Of a stretch of 27,741 nucleotides of DNA, positions 20,285 through 26,662 are shown one piece after another. Within the stretch, counting starts at the first letter, position 1. The number at the start of each line of letters is the position of its first letter. The stretch comes from a bacterium. GTDB taxonomy: Bacteria > Patescibacteriota > Minisyncoccia > Phycocordibacterales > UBA10002. The stretch lies in assembly GCA_030649775.1 (NCBI GenBank), contig JAUSFR010000019.1:1-27741 (forward strand), in the 5' to 3' direction. Below the pieces are notes generated by a model. The model ran no database searches. It was given only the letters and a program-made list of their open reading frames with translations, and was not told the origin of the DNA. Position numbers and translations under genes: made by a program.

Positions 20285-20312
20285 TTGAACGATTGCATAC
20301 TTGTGCTATGCT
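20285..20312 (+). promoter_or_regulatory. Promoter of the 73-residue ORF
   Basis: TTGAAC (20285-20290), 16-base spacer, TGC-TATGCT (20307-20312), an extended -10. Start near 20319, leader of about 55 bases. Confidence 0.55.
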
Positions 20313-20373
20313 CCTAACAGAGCCGCTTTATTTCCTTACTGGTAGGCGGTAGAAACATCAACTCTAAATACAT

Positions 20374-20595
20374 ATGAATGACCATGAGTTCCTAGAATGG
20401 GTTCGAGGCGAATACGGCAACAACATCGCGGAAAAACTGCTTGAAAACATGAAAAAAGGGAAGGTGAATCTTCCTAACCGTGAGCTCCTGCGTCTCCTCA
20501 ACAGGATTATTTACCAAGAGCAATCCTTGCCAATCGGCCGTACAGCACTGAACTCCCACGCGATTCGTGGACGTTTCCTCGGCCATCCAATTTAA
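20374..20595 (+). CDS. Small unknown protein (73 residues) in the tRNA region
   Basis: Not recognised. Seen: an N-terminal helical part (DHEFLEWVRGEYGNNIAEKLLENMKKG), then NLPNRELLRLLNRIIYQEQS and a basic end (RTALNSHAIRGRFLGHPI). It has its own promoter and a strong terminator (20613-20645), making it a monocistronic unit between tRNA fragments. This is a typical place for cargo or remnants of an integrated element. No integrase is seen. Confidence 0.6.
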   Translation: MNDHEFLEWVRGEYGNNIAEKLLENMKKGKVNLPNRELLRLLNRIIYQEQSLPIGRTALNSHAIRGRFLGHPI

Positions 20596-20612
20596 GGAAA
20601 CAGTACCCATCG

Positions 20613-20645
20613 AAGGCTTCTTCCTATGAAGAGGCCTTGTTTTTT
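20613..20645 (+). terminator. Rho-independent terminator
   Basis: AAGGCTTCTTC (20613-20623) pairs over 11 bp, one G-U, with GAAGAGGCCTT (20628-20638) across CTAT, followed by G and six T. Confidence 0.92.
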
Positions 20646-20689
20646 AGGCTAACGTTTATGCACGCTTTTTTGGAGCAGTAACCGTTGTG

Positions 20690-20769
20690 TTGGCCCTCGC
20701 AGGATAAACTTTGCGAATGACAGATTCCCGCCGAAGGAAGTGGCGCAGGTTCGATTCCTGCCAGGGACA
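20690..20769 (+). pseudogene. Degenerate tRNA-Arg copy with intact 3' end
   Basis: T-arm GCAGG-TTCGATT-CCTGC (20745-20761), acceptor CAGGGAC and discriminator A are intact. The anticodon arm ATTCC-CGCCGAA-GGAAG keeps CCG but has G in place of the universal U33 and loses the outer pair. The D-arm region (GGATAAACTTTGCGAAT) is disrupted. The last 15 bases, TCCTGCCAGGGACAA (20756-20770), are repeated at 20900-20914. Confidence 0.65.
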
Positions 20770-20899
20770 ATGAGTAAGACGAATATGACCCTGAGCTTCG
20801 ACTTGAGTCGAAGCGTGCAGGAATCGAAAAGTTTGAGTATATCGCACGGAGCATTGCTCGTACGATACGAAAACTATACCGTTCATGTAATGAAAGATG

Positions 20900-20914
20900 T
20901 CCTGCCAGGGACAA
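20900..20914 (+). repeat. 15-base direct repeat of a tRNA 3' end
   Basis: Exact second copy of 20756-20770 (TCCTGCCAGGGACAA), 144 bases apart. Short direct repeats of a tRNA 3' end are the usual scar of site-specific integration. The interval contains two hairpins (GCTTCGACT-TG-AGTCGAAGC and a TATCG...CGATA pair) but no gene. Confidence 0.65.
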
Positions 20915-20975
20915 CGAGGTATTTAGGAAAGTTGTTCACCATTTAGTTTAAGGGAAATCTATTAGCTCTTGTTTG

Positions 20976-21003
20976 TTGACATTTGCATAGTAGGACGTAG
21001 TCT
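20976..21003 (+). promoter_or_regulatory. Possible promoter of the amidohydrolase gene
   Basis: TTGACA (20976-20981) is a consensus -35. TAGTCT (20998-21003) after a 16-base spacer is a weak -10. The leader would be about 37 bases and contains the AAAGGA ribosome-binding site. Confidence 0.45.
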
Positions 21004-21046
21004 AGACGGTAGTTAGCAATGTAAGCACCAAGAAAGGAACTGTACC

Positions 21047-22072
21047 TTGAACAACAATCGAGAAACCTACCTTGCAGACGCACTTGCCCTTAAGCCCGAG
21101 GAAGCATCAACTATTGAAAGATTATCTGAGTGGTTGCCTCAAGAAATTATTGACTGCCATGCCCACTCCAATCTTCCTCAGCATGTGGAATATATGACGG
21201 AAAAGACCAGTCGTCACATGCTCTCAACCTTCCCGAGTTTTACCATAGAGGAGTCACAAAAAATTAGGGAGCTTTTCTATTTAGGGAAACGGGTTCGATA
21301 TCTGCGGTTCCCAAAGACGTTTCGGGGTATCAATCACCGAATGGCAAACGAGTACCTCTTGACTCAAAGTCCAAAGGAAGACCGAATAGCATTGTTTGGA
21401 TTGCCCGAAGACATTGAATATACAACCTCAATGCTTCATCACCCGCGAGTTTCGGCACTGAAAATGTACTACTCGTATGTGGAGCCGACCGCCACAGCTA
21501 TTTATCAGTTTTTTAGGCCGGAAATCTTAGAGGTTGCTCAGAGTTTGAACATCCCTATTATCCTTCACCTTCCCCGTCCAATCACCCAGAGCGCAGACGA
21601 CCTGGGCAAACTTGTTCAAGATTTTCCACACCTCCGAGTAACACTGGCGCATCTTGGACTTACCAAGGTTATGATACCGGGCCTTGAAATTGCATACCGA
21701 AGGTTTTCAAAATATCCGCAAATTATGATGGACACCGCTCTATGTCCTTCGACAGAGGTTGTGGAGGCATCGTTACGTATTTTTGGAGATGACCGCATTA
21801 TGTTCGGAAGCGACGAGCCACTTCACTTAATACGTTCAAGGCCGTATATTCATCCCCAAAAAGGGCAACGAATAATCACAGAATATCCATATCATTGGGT
21901 TGATCCGATGGAACATGCAACATTCGGACATCTTGCCGTTGGAGCTATCCACTGTCATTGGTTATCAATGGAAGCGCTTCGCCTAGCGGTATCTAAATTC
22001 CCCAAGCGCCAGCAAGACGGTCTTAAACGAAGGGTTTTTTGCGAAAACGCACAAAGGTTCTACGGTTTTTAG
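21047..22072 (+). CDS. Amidohydrolase-family (TIM-barrel) protein
   Basis: Seen: EIIDCHAHSN with the H-x-H metal motif (His38, His40), PIILHLPRP (third His), RVTLAHLGLTKV (fourth His) and IMFGSDEPL (metal Asp), in the order of the amidohydrolase_2 (PF04909) group of metal-dependent hydrolases and decarboxylases. Length 341 residues. The substrate cannot be told. The start is TTG 21047, chosen because AAAGGA lies 7 bases before it and the protein runs MNNNRETYLADAL from there. It has its own terminator (22087-22118) and precedes two aminoacyl-tRNA-synthetase-type genes; a joint pathway acting on an amino acid or amide is possible but not shown. Confidence 0.85.
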   Translation: MNNNRETYLADALALKPEEASTIERLSEWLPQEIIDCHAHSNLPQHVEYMTEKTSRHMLSTFPSFTIEESQKIRELFYLGKRVRYLRFPKTFRGINHRMANEYLLTQSPKEDRIALFGLPEDIEYTTSMLHHPRVSALKMYYSYVEPTATAIYQFFRPEILEVAQSLNIPIILHLPRPITQSADDLGKLVQDFPHLRVTLAHLGLTKVMIPGLEIAYRRFSKYPQIMMDTALCPSTEVVEASLRIFGDDRIMFGSDEPLHLIRSRPYIHPQKGQRIITEYPYHWVDPMEHATFGHLAVGAIHCHWLSMEALRLAVSKFPKRQQDGLKRRVFCENAQRFYGF

Positions 22073-22086
22073 ATTTTGGTTAACGC

Positions 22087-22118
22087 GCAGGTGTGGACAC
22101 TGACCCACACCTGCTTTT
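22087..22118 (+). terminator. Rho-independent terminator
   Basis: GCAGGTGTGG (22087-22096) pairs with CCACACCTGC (22105-22114) across 8 bases, followed by TTTTATT. Confidence 0.88.
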
Positions 22119-22119
22119 A

Positions 22120-22148
22120 TTGACAAAATATGATTTTTTTGTTACTAC
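22120..22148 (+). promoter_or_regulatory. Promoter before the AsnRS-like gene
   Basis: TTGACA (22120-22125) overlaps the end of the terminator tail. With a 17-base spacer the -10 would be TACTAC (22143-22148), a weak match. The leader is about 80 bases. Confidence 0.5.
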
Positions 22149-22235
22149 AAGACAGGTTTTTACGCGTGCCCTTTGAAAACGCGCTATAAGTAAGAGCCCT
22201 CTCAACAACCAAAACTCAAAACCTGATGCTACAAA

Positions 22236-23561
22236 ATGAAAGAAATATTCGTAAGCGATCTCCTCCGACGAGTGGGAAACGCTACCACCATAGAATTGCA
22301 CGGCTGGATTGCCTCCAAACGTTGCCAGGGGAAAGTAATCTTCCTTGACGTGTGCGACAGCACTGGAAAGATCCAGGTTGTCATTAGCGGTAATGATGTT
22401 CCTTCTCGGATGTTTGACTCCGTTAAACACTGGCCTGTTGAATCAGGCGTTACCGTGCATGGTGCTCTGGTTCACTCCCCGAAGGGACAGCCTGAACTCC
22501 ATGCAATAGACATCACTCTTGTCGGTGGTGTAACAAAAGAGTTTTCACCTCATCCAAGAAGTCAGATTGACATCTTTGACGAGGGGCTTATTCCGCACCT
22601 TCTGACAAACAGACACATGTACATTCGAAACCCAAAAGTTATGGCCATTTTGCAGTTTCGCGACTGCTTAATGCATTACATGAGGACATGGTTCCATTCA
22701 AACCGCTATACCTCCATTGAGGCGCCTATCCTAACACCAGTTCCACTCTATGACGACGGGACGGCAATGCCCATAACAGTGCACGATGAAAAGGTGTATC
22801 TAACACAATGCGTAGGCTACTACCTTGAGGCTGCGGTGCATGCCTTTGAGCGAGTCTTTAACATCGGCCCCAGCTTCCGTGGGGAAGAAGGCCGAAGCAA
22901 ACGACACTTGATGGAGTACTGGCATATCAAGGCGGAAGTCGCGTGGTGCAACCTTGACGATATTATTGCATCCGTTGAGAACATCGTTAGTTACCTTACC
23001 AAAAAGTGTACGGAGGAGCAGGGCCTCACGATTCACGCAGCTCTTGGTACAAACCTGTGTACCGACGGACTGGTTACGCCTTACCCCCGCATCAGTTACG
23101 AGGACGCTATCCGACTTCTTAGTTGTAAGGGCATTCAGACTGAGTTTGGAAAAAGCCTCAGCTCCGATTGCGAGGCTGAACTTTCCAAGCATTTCCCAGG
23201 TAGACCATTTTGGGTTACCGGAATCCCTCGAACTATTGAGCCGTTCCCATATGTAATTGACCCAGATGATGCGAGAATCACTCGCGTTGCCGACCTCATT
23301 GCGAGCAACGGGTATGGCGAGCTTCTCGGAACTGCCGAGAAAATATCCGACATTCAGATGCTTGACGAGCGTCTTCGAGATAAAAACAAAGGAGGCGACG
23401 CTCGTTTTGAGTTCGTTCGCGATGTTCATCAGGTTGGCTGCATTCCGCATGCCGCCTTCGGAATGGGTGTTGAGCGTATGGTTCGTTGGATGCTTAACAT
23501 ACCTCATGTACGGGACTGTATCCCGTTTCCACGAACCTTTAAGCGCAGCATCACCCCATAA
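22236..23561 (+). CDS. Asparaginyl-tRNA synthetase-like class IIb protein
   Basis: Seen: an N-terminal OB-fold anticodon domain (ELHGWIASKRCQGKVIFLDVCDSTGKIQVVI), motif 1 region (FRDCLMHYMRTWFHSNRYTSIEAPIL), KVYLTQCVGYYLEAAV where AsnRS has a TQSSQLYLE-type block, motif 2 FNIGPSFRGEEGRSKRHLMEYWHIKAE, WVTGIPRTIEPF, GYGELLGTAEK and motif 3 AFGMGVERMVRWML. It ends with the AsnRS-typical IRDxIPFPRT-like DCIPFPRT. Length 441 residues is normal for AsnRS. The altered TQC-VGYYLE block means that asparagine charging is likely but not certain; an AsnRS paralog with another job is possible. It is 28 bases upstream of the AspRS gene, so the two form one transcript. Confidence 0.82.
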   Translation: MKEIFVSDLLRRVGNATTIELHGWIASKRCQGKVIFLDVCDSTGKIQVVISGNDVPSRMFDSVKHWPVESGVTVHGALVHSPKGQPELHAIDITLVGGVTKEFSPHPRSQIDIFDEGLIPHLLTNRHMYIRNPKVMAILQFRDCLMHYMRTWFHSNRYTSIEAPILTPVPLYDDGTAMPITVHDEKVYLTQCVGYYLEAAVHAFERVFNIGPSFRGEEGRSKRHLMEYWHIKAEVAWCNLDDIIASVENIVSYLTKKCTEEQGLTIHAALGTNLCTDGLVTPYPRISYEDAIRLLSCKGIQTEFGKSLSSDCEAELSKHFPGRPFWVTGIPRTIEPFPYVIDPDDARITRVADLIASNGYGELLGTAEKISDIQMLDERLRDKNKGGDARFEFVRDVHQVGCIPHAAFGMGVERMVRWMLNIPHVRDCIPFPRTFKRSITP

Positions 23562-23589
23562 AGCAAAACTTGAGATGAAGGAGTAATAA

Positions 23590-24900
23590 ATGAAAATAAA
23601 CAGAACACTGATACGACAGCTACCCGCAATGTCCGGTCAAACCGTAACACTTGCTGGGTTCACACAGATCGTCCGCGATCAAAAACGCATGCAGTTTGTT
23701 GTCCTTCGGGATCAAACTGGAATGGTACAGCTACTCCATGAAAAGGGAGGGGAAGACGACGTTCTTAAGGGTACAATTTCTTCCCTTGCACAGGAATCAG
23801 CTATTGTCGCAACGGGAAAGATTGTGGCCAATGCAAGCGTCAAACTTGGAGGAGTTGAGATTATTCTGGATTCGCTTGAAGTGGTTGGTCCGGCGGAAGC
23901 GCCTCTCCCGATCACTGCTGATTCGGCTCTGGAACTCCAACTGGACTGGAGAGCACTTAGCCTCCGTCGCCCAGAGAACTCTCTTATTTTTCGTGTTCAG
24001 ACGACCATGGAGCACGCAATGAGAGAACTTTGGGCAAAGGAAGGCTTCATTGAAATTCACTCGCCCAAACTCATGGGAGCAGCAAGTGAATCGGGTGCGG
24101 AACTTTTTCAGCTTCCGTACTTCGGACAGACGGCATCGCTTGCCCAGTCACCCCAATTCTACAAGCAAATGGCGATGGCAGCAGGACTGGACCGTATCTT
24201 TGAAATCGGCCCTGTCTTTAGGGCAAACCCGTCGTTTACTTCAAGGCACGATACCGAGTTCACCTCCATCGACGTTGAACTTTCGTGGGTCGATTCCCAT
24301 GAAGACGTCATGCAATTTGAGGAAACTCTGCTACATCACACCCTGCGCCGTGTCGCCGAAGCGCATGGAGCGGAAATTAAGGAACGGTTCGGCGTTGCTG
24401 TATCCGTTCCGACGTTGCCGTTTCCTCGCATCAGCCTTCTCGAGGCTCGCCATGTCCTTAAAGAACGTGGCCACACCATCGCTCACAAAGAGGACCTCGA
24501 TCCACCTGGCGAGCGTATGCTCGCTCAGTATATCTGGGAGAAAAACGGGCACGACTTTGTGTTCGTAACGGACTACCCGGTGGAGGTACGCCCGTTCTAT
24601 CACCGACGCCATGAGGATGACGCCACGCTTACCAAAAGCTTTGACCTTCTCTGGAAAGGGCTTGAGGTAACCACGGGCGCACAGAGGGAGCATCGCGTTG
24701 ACGTTCTCTCTCGGCAGGCCACCGAGAAAGGAATCGCACTGGAGACCATCAGACACTACATTGACTTCTTCCGCTATGGCTGTCCGCCACACGGGGGATT
24801 CGGTTTAGGTCTAACCAGGCTTCTGATGATCCTCCTGGACCGGAAGAACGTCCGTGAGGTTACTTACTTATATCGCGGACCGAACCGCTTAGTTCCTTAA
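23590..24900 (+). CDS. aspS: Aspartyl-tRNA synthetase, archaeal/eukaryal type
   Basis: Charges tRNA with aspartate (tRNA-Asp, and tRNA-Asn if non-discriminating). Seen: OB fold (VTLAGFTQIVRDQKRMQFVVLRDQTG), EIHSPKLMGAASESGAELFQLPYFGQTASLAQSPQFYKQMAMAAGLDRIFEIGPVFRAN (motif 2 in the archaeal form), SRHDTEFTSIDVEL, DYPVEVRPFYHRR and motif 3 GFGLGLTRLLMILL. At 436 residues it lacks the GAD insertion that makes bacterial AspRS about 590 residues. This type is usual in archaea and sporadic in bacteria. AAGGAG lies 9 bases before ATG 23590. It follows the AsnRS-like gene and ends at a terminator. It may supplement or replace the bacterial enzyme. Confidence 0.9.
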   Translation: MKINRTLIRQLPAMSGQTVTLAGFTQIVRDQKRMQFVVLRDQTGMVQLLHEKGGEDDVLKGTISSLAQESAIVATGKIVANASVKLGGVEIILDSLEVVGPAEAPLPITADSALELQLDWRALSLRRPENSLIFRVQTTMEHAMRELWAKEGFIEIHSPKLMGAASESGAELFQLPYFGQTASLAQSPQFYKQMAMAAGLDRIFEIGPVFRANPSFTSRHDTEFTSIDVELSWVDSHEDVMQFEETLLHHTLRRVAEAHGAEIKERFGVAVSVPTLPFPRISLLEARHVLKERGHTIAHKEDLDPPGERMLAQYIWEKNGHDFVFVTDYPVEVRPFYHRRHEDDATLTKSFDLLWKGLEVTTGAQREHRVDVLSRQATEKGIALETIRHYIDFFRYGCPPHGGFGLGLTRLLMILLDRKNVREVTYLYRGPNRLVP

Positions 24901-24925
24901 CGAAGAGGGAACAAGCAACTCACAG

Positions 24926-24955
24926 GCGGCCGGGGAGCAATCTCTGGCCGCTTTT
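24926..24955 (+). terminator. Terminator of the synthetase pair
   Basis: GCGGCCGGGGA (24926-24936) pairs, with two G-U pairs, with TCTCTGGCCGC (24941-24951) across GCAA, followed by TTTT. Confidence 0.88.
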
Positions 24956-24958
24956 ACA

Positions 24959-24994
24959 TTGCGACTCGCAAGAAAAACTGTTATAAATCAGTTA
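24959..24994 (+). promoter_or_regulatory. Leaderless promoter of the HIT gene
   Basis: TTGCGA (24959-24964), 17-base spacer, TGT-TATAAA (24982-24987). The predicted first base is 24994, the A of the ATG. Confidence 0.7.
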
Positions 24995-25458
24995 TGGAAA
25001 ATTGTATATTTTGCAAAATAGTAAAAGGCGAGGAACCTTCCCACCGTATTTGGGAGGACGAGAAGCATGTGGCGTTTTTGTCCATCTTCCCAAACACCGA
25101 GGGGACAACGGTCGTTATCCCTAAAGCTCACTATGAGAGCTACGCCTTTGACCTGCCCGATATTGTATTTACAGAGCTACTGCAGGCCACCAAGACGGCC
25201 GCGAAGCTTCTTGATGCGGGTTTTGCCGACGTAGAGCGGACCGCAATGGTGTTTGAGGGTTTTGGCGTGAACCATGTACATGCCAAGCTATTTCCTATGC
25301 ACGGAACTGCCCCGATGAAGGAATGGAAGCCACGGAAGTCAAATGTGGATAAGTATTTTGAAAAGTACGAGGGATATATTTCATCGCACGACTACAAGAG
25401 GGAAGACGATACGAAACTTGCCGAGCTGGCAGAGAAGCTTGGTTCAAAAAAATACTAG
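24994..25458 (+). CDS. HIT-family (histidine triad) protein
   Basis: HIT proteins hydrolyse or transfer nucleotides from substrates such as AMP-lysine or Ap4A. Seen: CIFCKIVKGEEPSHRIWEDEKHVAFL (the Cys pair of HINT-like proteins at 4 and 7), TTVVIPKAHYES and GFGVNHVHAKLFPM, where the normal H-x-H-x-H-x-x triad reads H-V-H-A-K. Its third His is therefore Lys. A C-terminal extension of about 45 residues (KEWKPRKSNVDKYFEKYEGYISSHDYKRED) follows the core. Length 154 residues. The transcript is predicted to be leaderless. The middle His needed for nucleophilic attack is retained, so activity is possible. Confidence 0.88.
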   Translation: MENCIFCKIVKGEEPSHRIWEDEKHVAFLSIFPNTEGTTVVIPKAHYESYAFDLPDIVFTELLQATKTAAKLLDAGFADVERTAMVFEGFGVNHVHAKLFPMHGTAPMKEWKPRKSNVDKYFEKYEGYISSHDYKREDDTKLAELAEKLGSKKY

Positions 25459-25518
25459 GGGAACGGGGGACATATTTCTTTTTTTACCGTGGAGTGCGTT
25501 ATCCACAATTATTTTTCG

Positions 25519-25547
25519 TTGACGCACTAGTGACTCGCGATTATACT
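25519..25547 (+). promoter_or_regulatory. Consensus promoter without a following gene
   Basis: TTGACG (25519-25524), 17-base spacer, TATACT (25542-25547). It drives the 25554-25680 candidate RNA. Confidence 0.8.
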
Positions 25548-25553
25548 TACCGC

Positions 25554-25680
25554 GGATTGTTCCCAAGAGTGCGGAGATTTCTTCAAACATTTTGGCGGAA
25601 TTCTTTCGGCTGAAGTCTCTTTGAAGAAAAATCCCGCCATGAGCTCGCCTCTCTAGGTTAGCCCCTGGCGGGATTTTTTA
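25554..25680 (+). ncRNA. Candidate small RNA (about 125 bases)
   Basis: The segment starts after a near-consensus promoter and ends in a strong terminator: AAAATCCCGCCA (25628-25639) with TGGCGGGATTTT (25666-25677) and a T-run. Before it is a 10-bp stem, TTTCTTCAAA (about 25578-25587) with TTTGAAGAAA. The loop of that stem holds TTTTGGCGG, which could pair with the AAATCCCGCC arm of the terminator, so two exclusive folds are possible. The only frame is five codons (MSSPL). It does not match tmRNA, RNase P, SRP or 6S RNA features that I know. Confidence 0.6.
25628..25680 (+). terminator. Terminator of the candidate small RNA
   Basis: A 12-bp stem (AAAATCCCGCCA/TGGCGGGATTTT) with a 26-base loop, continuing into T's. 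Confidence 0.85.
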
Positions 25681-25694
25681 TACCCAGCCTAAAC

Positions 25695-25722
25695 TTGACA
25701 TACCTCTTGGTAGAGGTACAGT
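25695..25722 (+). promoter_or_regulatory. Promoter with an operator-like palindrome in its spacer
   Basis: TTGACA (25695-25700), 16-base spacer, TACAGT (25717-25722). TACCTC-TTGGTA-GAGGTA (25701-25718), a 6-6-6 inverted repeat, fills the space between the two boxes. A second strong hairpin (CGGCCACTCCCTAAG, 25757-25771, with CTTTAGGGAGCGGCCG, 25789-25804) lies in the leader. Confidence 0.65.
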
Positions 25723-25843
25723 AGAGCGAGTAGTTCGGACATTGCAAAACATATATCGGCCACTCCCTAAGTTCGGCACTGCTGTCGGCTTTAGGGAGCG
25801 GCCGGAAATCATACACAACAAACAAGCGGTCGCCAAAAAACAA

Positions 25844-26419
25844 ATGAAGATACTCAAATTAGTGGCGACCGCAATGGTCATTTCATTGTTGGTCGGAAAC
25901 ATCACGGCTCAAGAAACCTCAAAGTCAAAAAAGAAAACGAGAAAATCGCCGCCCGCGAGCGAAGCAACACAGAACAAGTCCGTGGAAGGGGTTGTCCAGG
26001 TGGGACCACTCCTATCTCCACAGGAAGCGTCGGGAAAAATCATCAAAGGCAAGACCACCCTCGAAGGCATCCAGCTTTTGCTCGGTCCGCCAAGCCACAT
26101 CACTATGATGGGGGACACCGGCGGACGAATGGTGATGTACAACTGGCGCAAGGAACTTGCTACTCCGAGTCTGAAAATTACCGGAAATCAAATCGCCGGA
26201 GCTCTCCCCGGACCACTTTCAGCTTTCAGTTGGATTGGGGCATCCAAGCGTGTACAGACCGCCAAAAACCAAATGGAAGAGGTGCGGAGTTCCTACCGGA
26301 GTCTTACGATGATGTTCAACGGTGAGGGAGTCCTCAAAGACTTTCAGTTCAGTCCACCGCTTCCGGTAGAGCCTGTCCAACCGACATCTCCGCTTGTGAC
26401 CATAAACGAGCCGAAATGA
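25844..26419 (+). CDS. Secreted BamE/SmpA-like small protein
   Basis: Seen: a Sec signal peptide (MKILKLVATAMVISLLVGNITAQ, cleavage after about residue 22), a Lys/Ser-rich linker, then IIKGKTTLEGIQLLLGPPSHITMMGDTGGRMVMYNWRKELA. This has the G-x-T-x-x-(E/Q)-x-x-x-x-L-G-x-P start and the Y-x-W strand of the BamE/SmpA/OmlA fold. A Pro-rich end follows (PPLPVEPVQPTSP). BamE is an outer-membrane assembly lipoprotein in diderms; no lipobox Cys is present here and Patescibacteria lack a normal outer membrane, so only the fold, not the function, is suggested. ATG 25844 is chosen because the signal peptide starts there. Length is 191 residues. The promoter holds an operator-like repeat. Confidence 0.65.
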   Translation: MKILKLVATAMVISLLVGNITAQETSKSKKKTRKSPPASEATQNKSVEGVVQVGPLLSPQEASGKIIKGKTTLEGIQLLLGPPSHITMMGDTGGRMVMYNWRKELATPSLKITGNQIAGALPGPLSAFSWIGASKRVQTAKNQMEEVRSSYRSLTMMFNGEGVLKDFQFSPPLPVEPVQPTSPLVTINEPK

Positions 26420-26447
26420 AGTTTGTCCTGTGTTTGCCCTGTTTTGC

Positions 26448-26480
26448 AAGCGCTCGCCAATCCCCTTGGCGAGCGCTTTA
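26448..26480 (+). terminator. Terminator-like 13-bp hairpin
   Basis: AAGCGCTCGCCAA (26448-26460) pairs perfectly with TTGGCGAGCGCTT (26466-26478) across TCCCC. Only three T follow, so termination may be partial. Confidence 0.75.
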
Positions 26481-26494
26481 ACTGTTACCCCTAT

Positions 26495-26513
26495 TTGTGT
26501 TATACTTTTATCC
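26495..26513 (+). promoter_or_regulatory. Extended -10 promoter upstream of the ammonia-lyase gene
   Basis: TGT-TATACT (26501-26506) with a weak TTAACT -35 (26478-26483). It predicts a start near 26513 and an untypically long leader of about 150 bases, in which no known riboswitch is recognised. Confidence 0.5.
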
Positions 26514-26662
26514 TATTTCCTCGCGACACTATTCATTTTGGCGAGCGCATCGCGTTTGACGCGTACCGAAGGGACCGAGTGGAAAAATTTAGGGCAGAAG
26601 GGAAGAGTAGGGGACAAAGTAATTCTTGCTTTTAACGTTTAACTGATAGCAGGGCAAAGTAT

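Noticed and set aside
20050..20769. Trans-spliced split tRNA-Arg
   Set aside because: The acceptor halves pair perfectly, but the D-stem does not reassemble and U33 is lost in the 3' part, so a broken gene is far more likely.
20061..20914. Minus-strand frames with strings such as LAGIEPA or WQESNLR
   Set aside because: These are the usual false translation of the antisense strand of tRNA T-arms. They support tRNA-derived sequence here, not protein genes.
26423..26642. Two overlapping 70-residue frames before the ammonia-lyase gene
   Set aside because: They run through a terminator hairpin and a promoter and have no start signals; the region is better read as intergenic plus leader.
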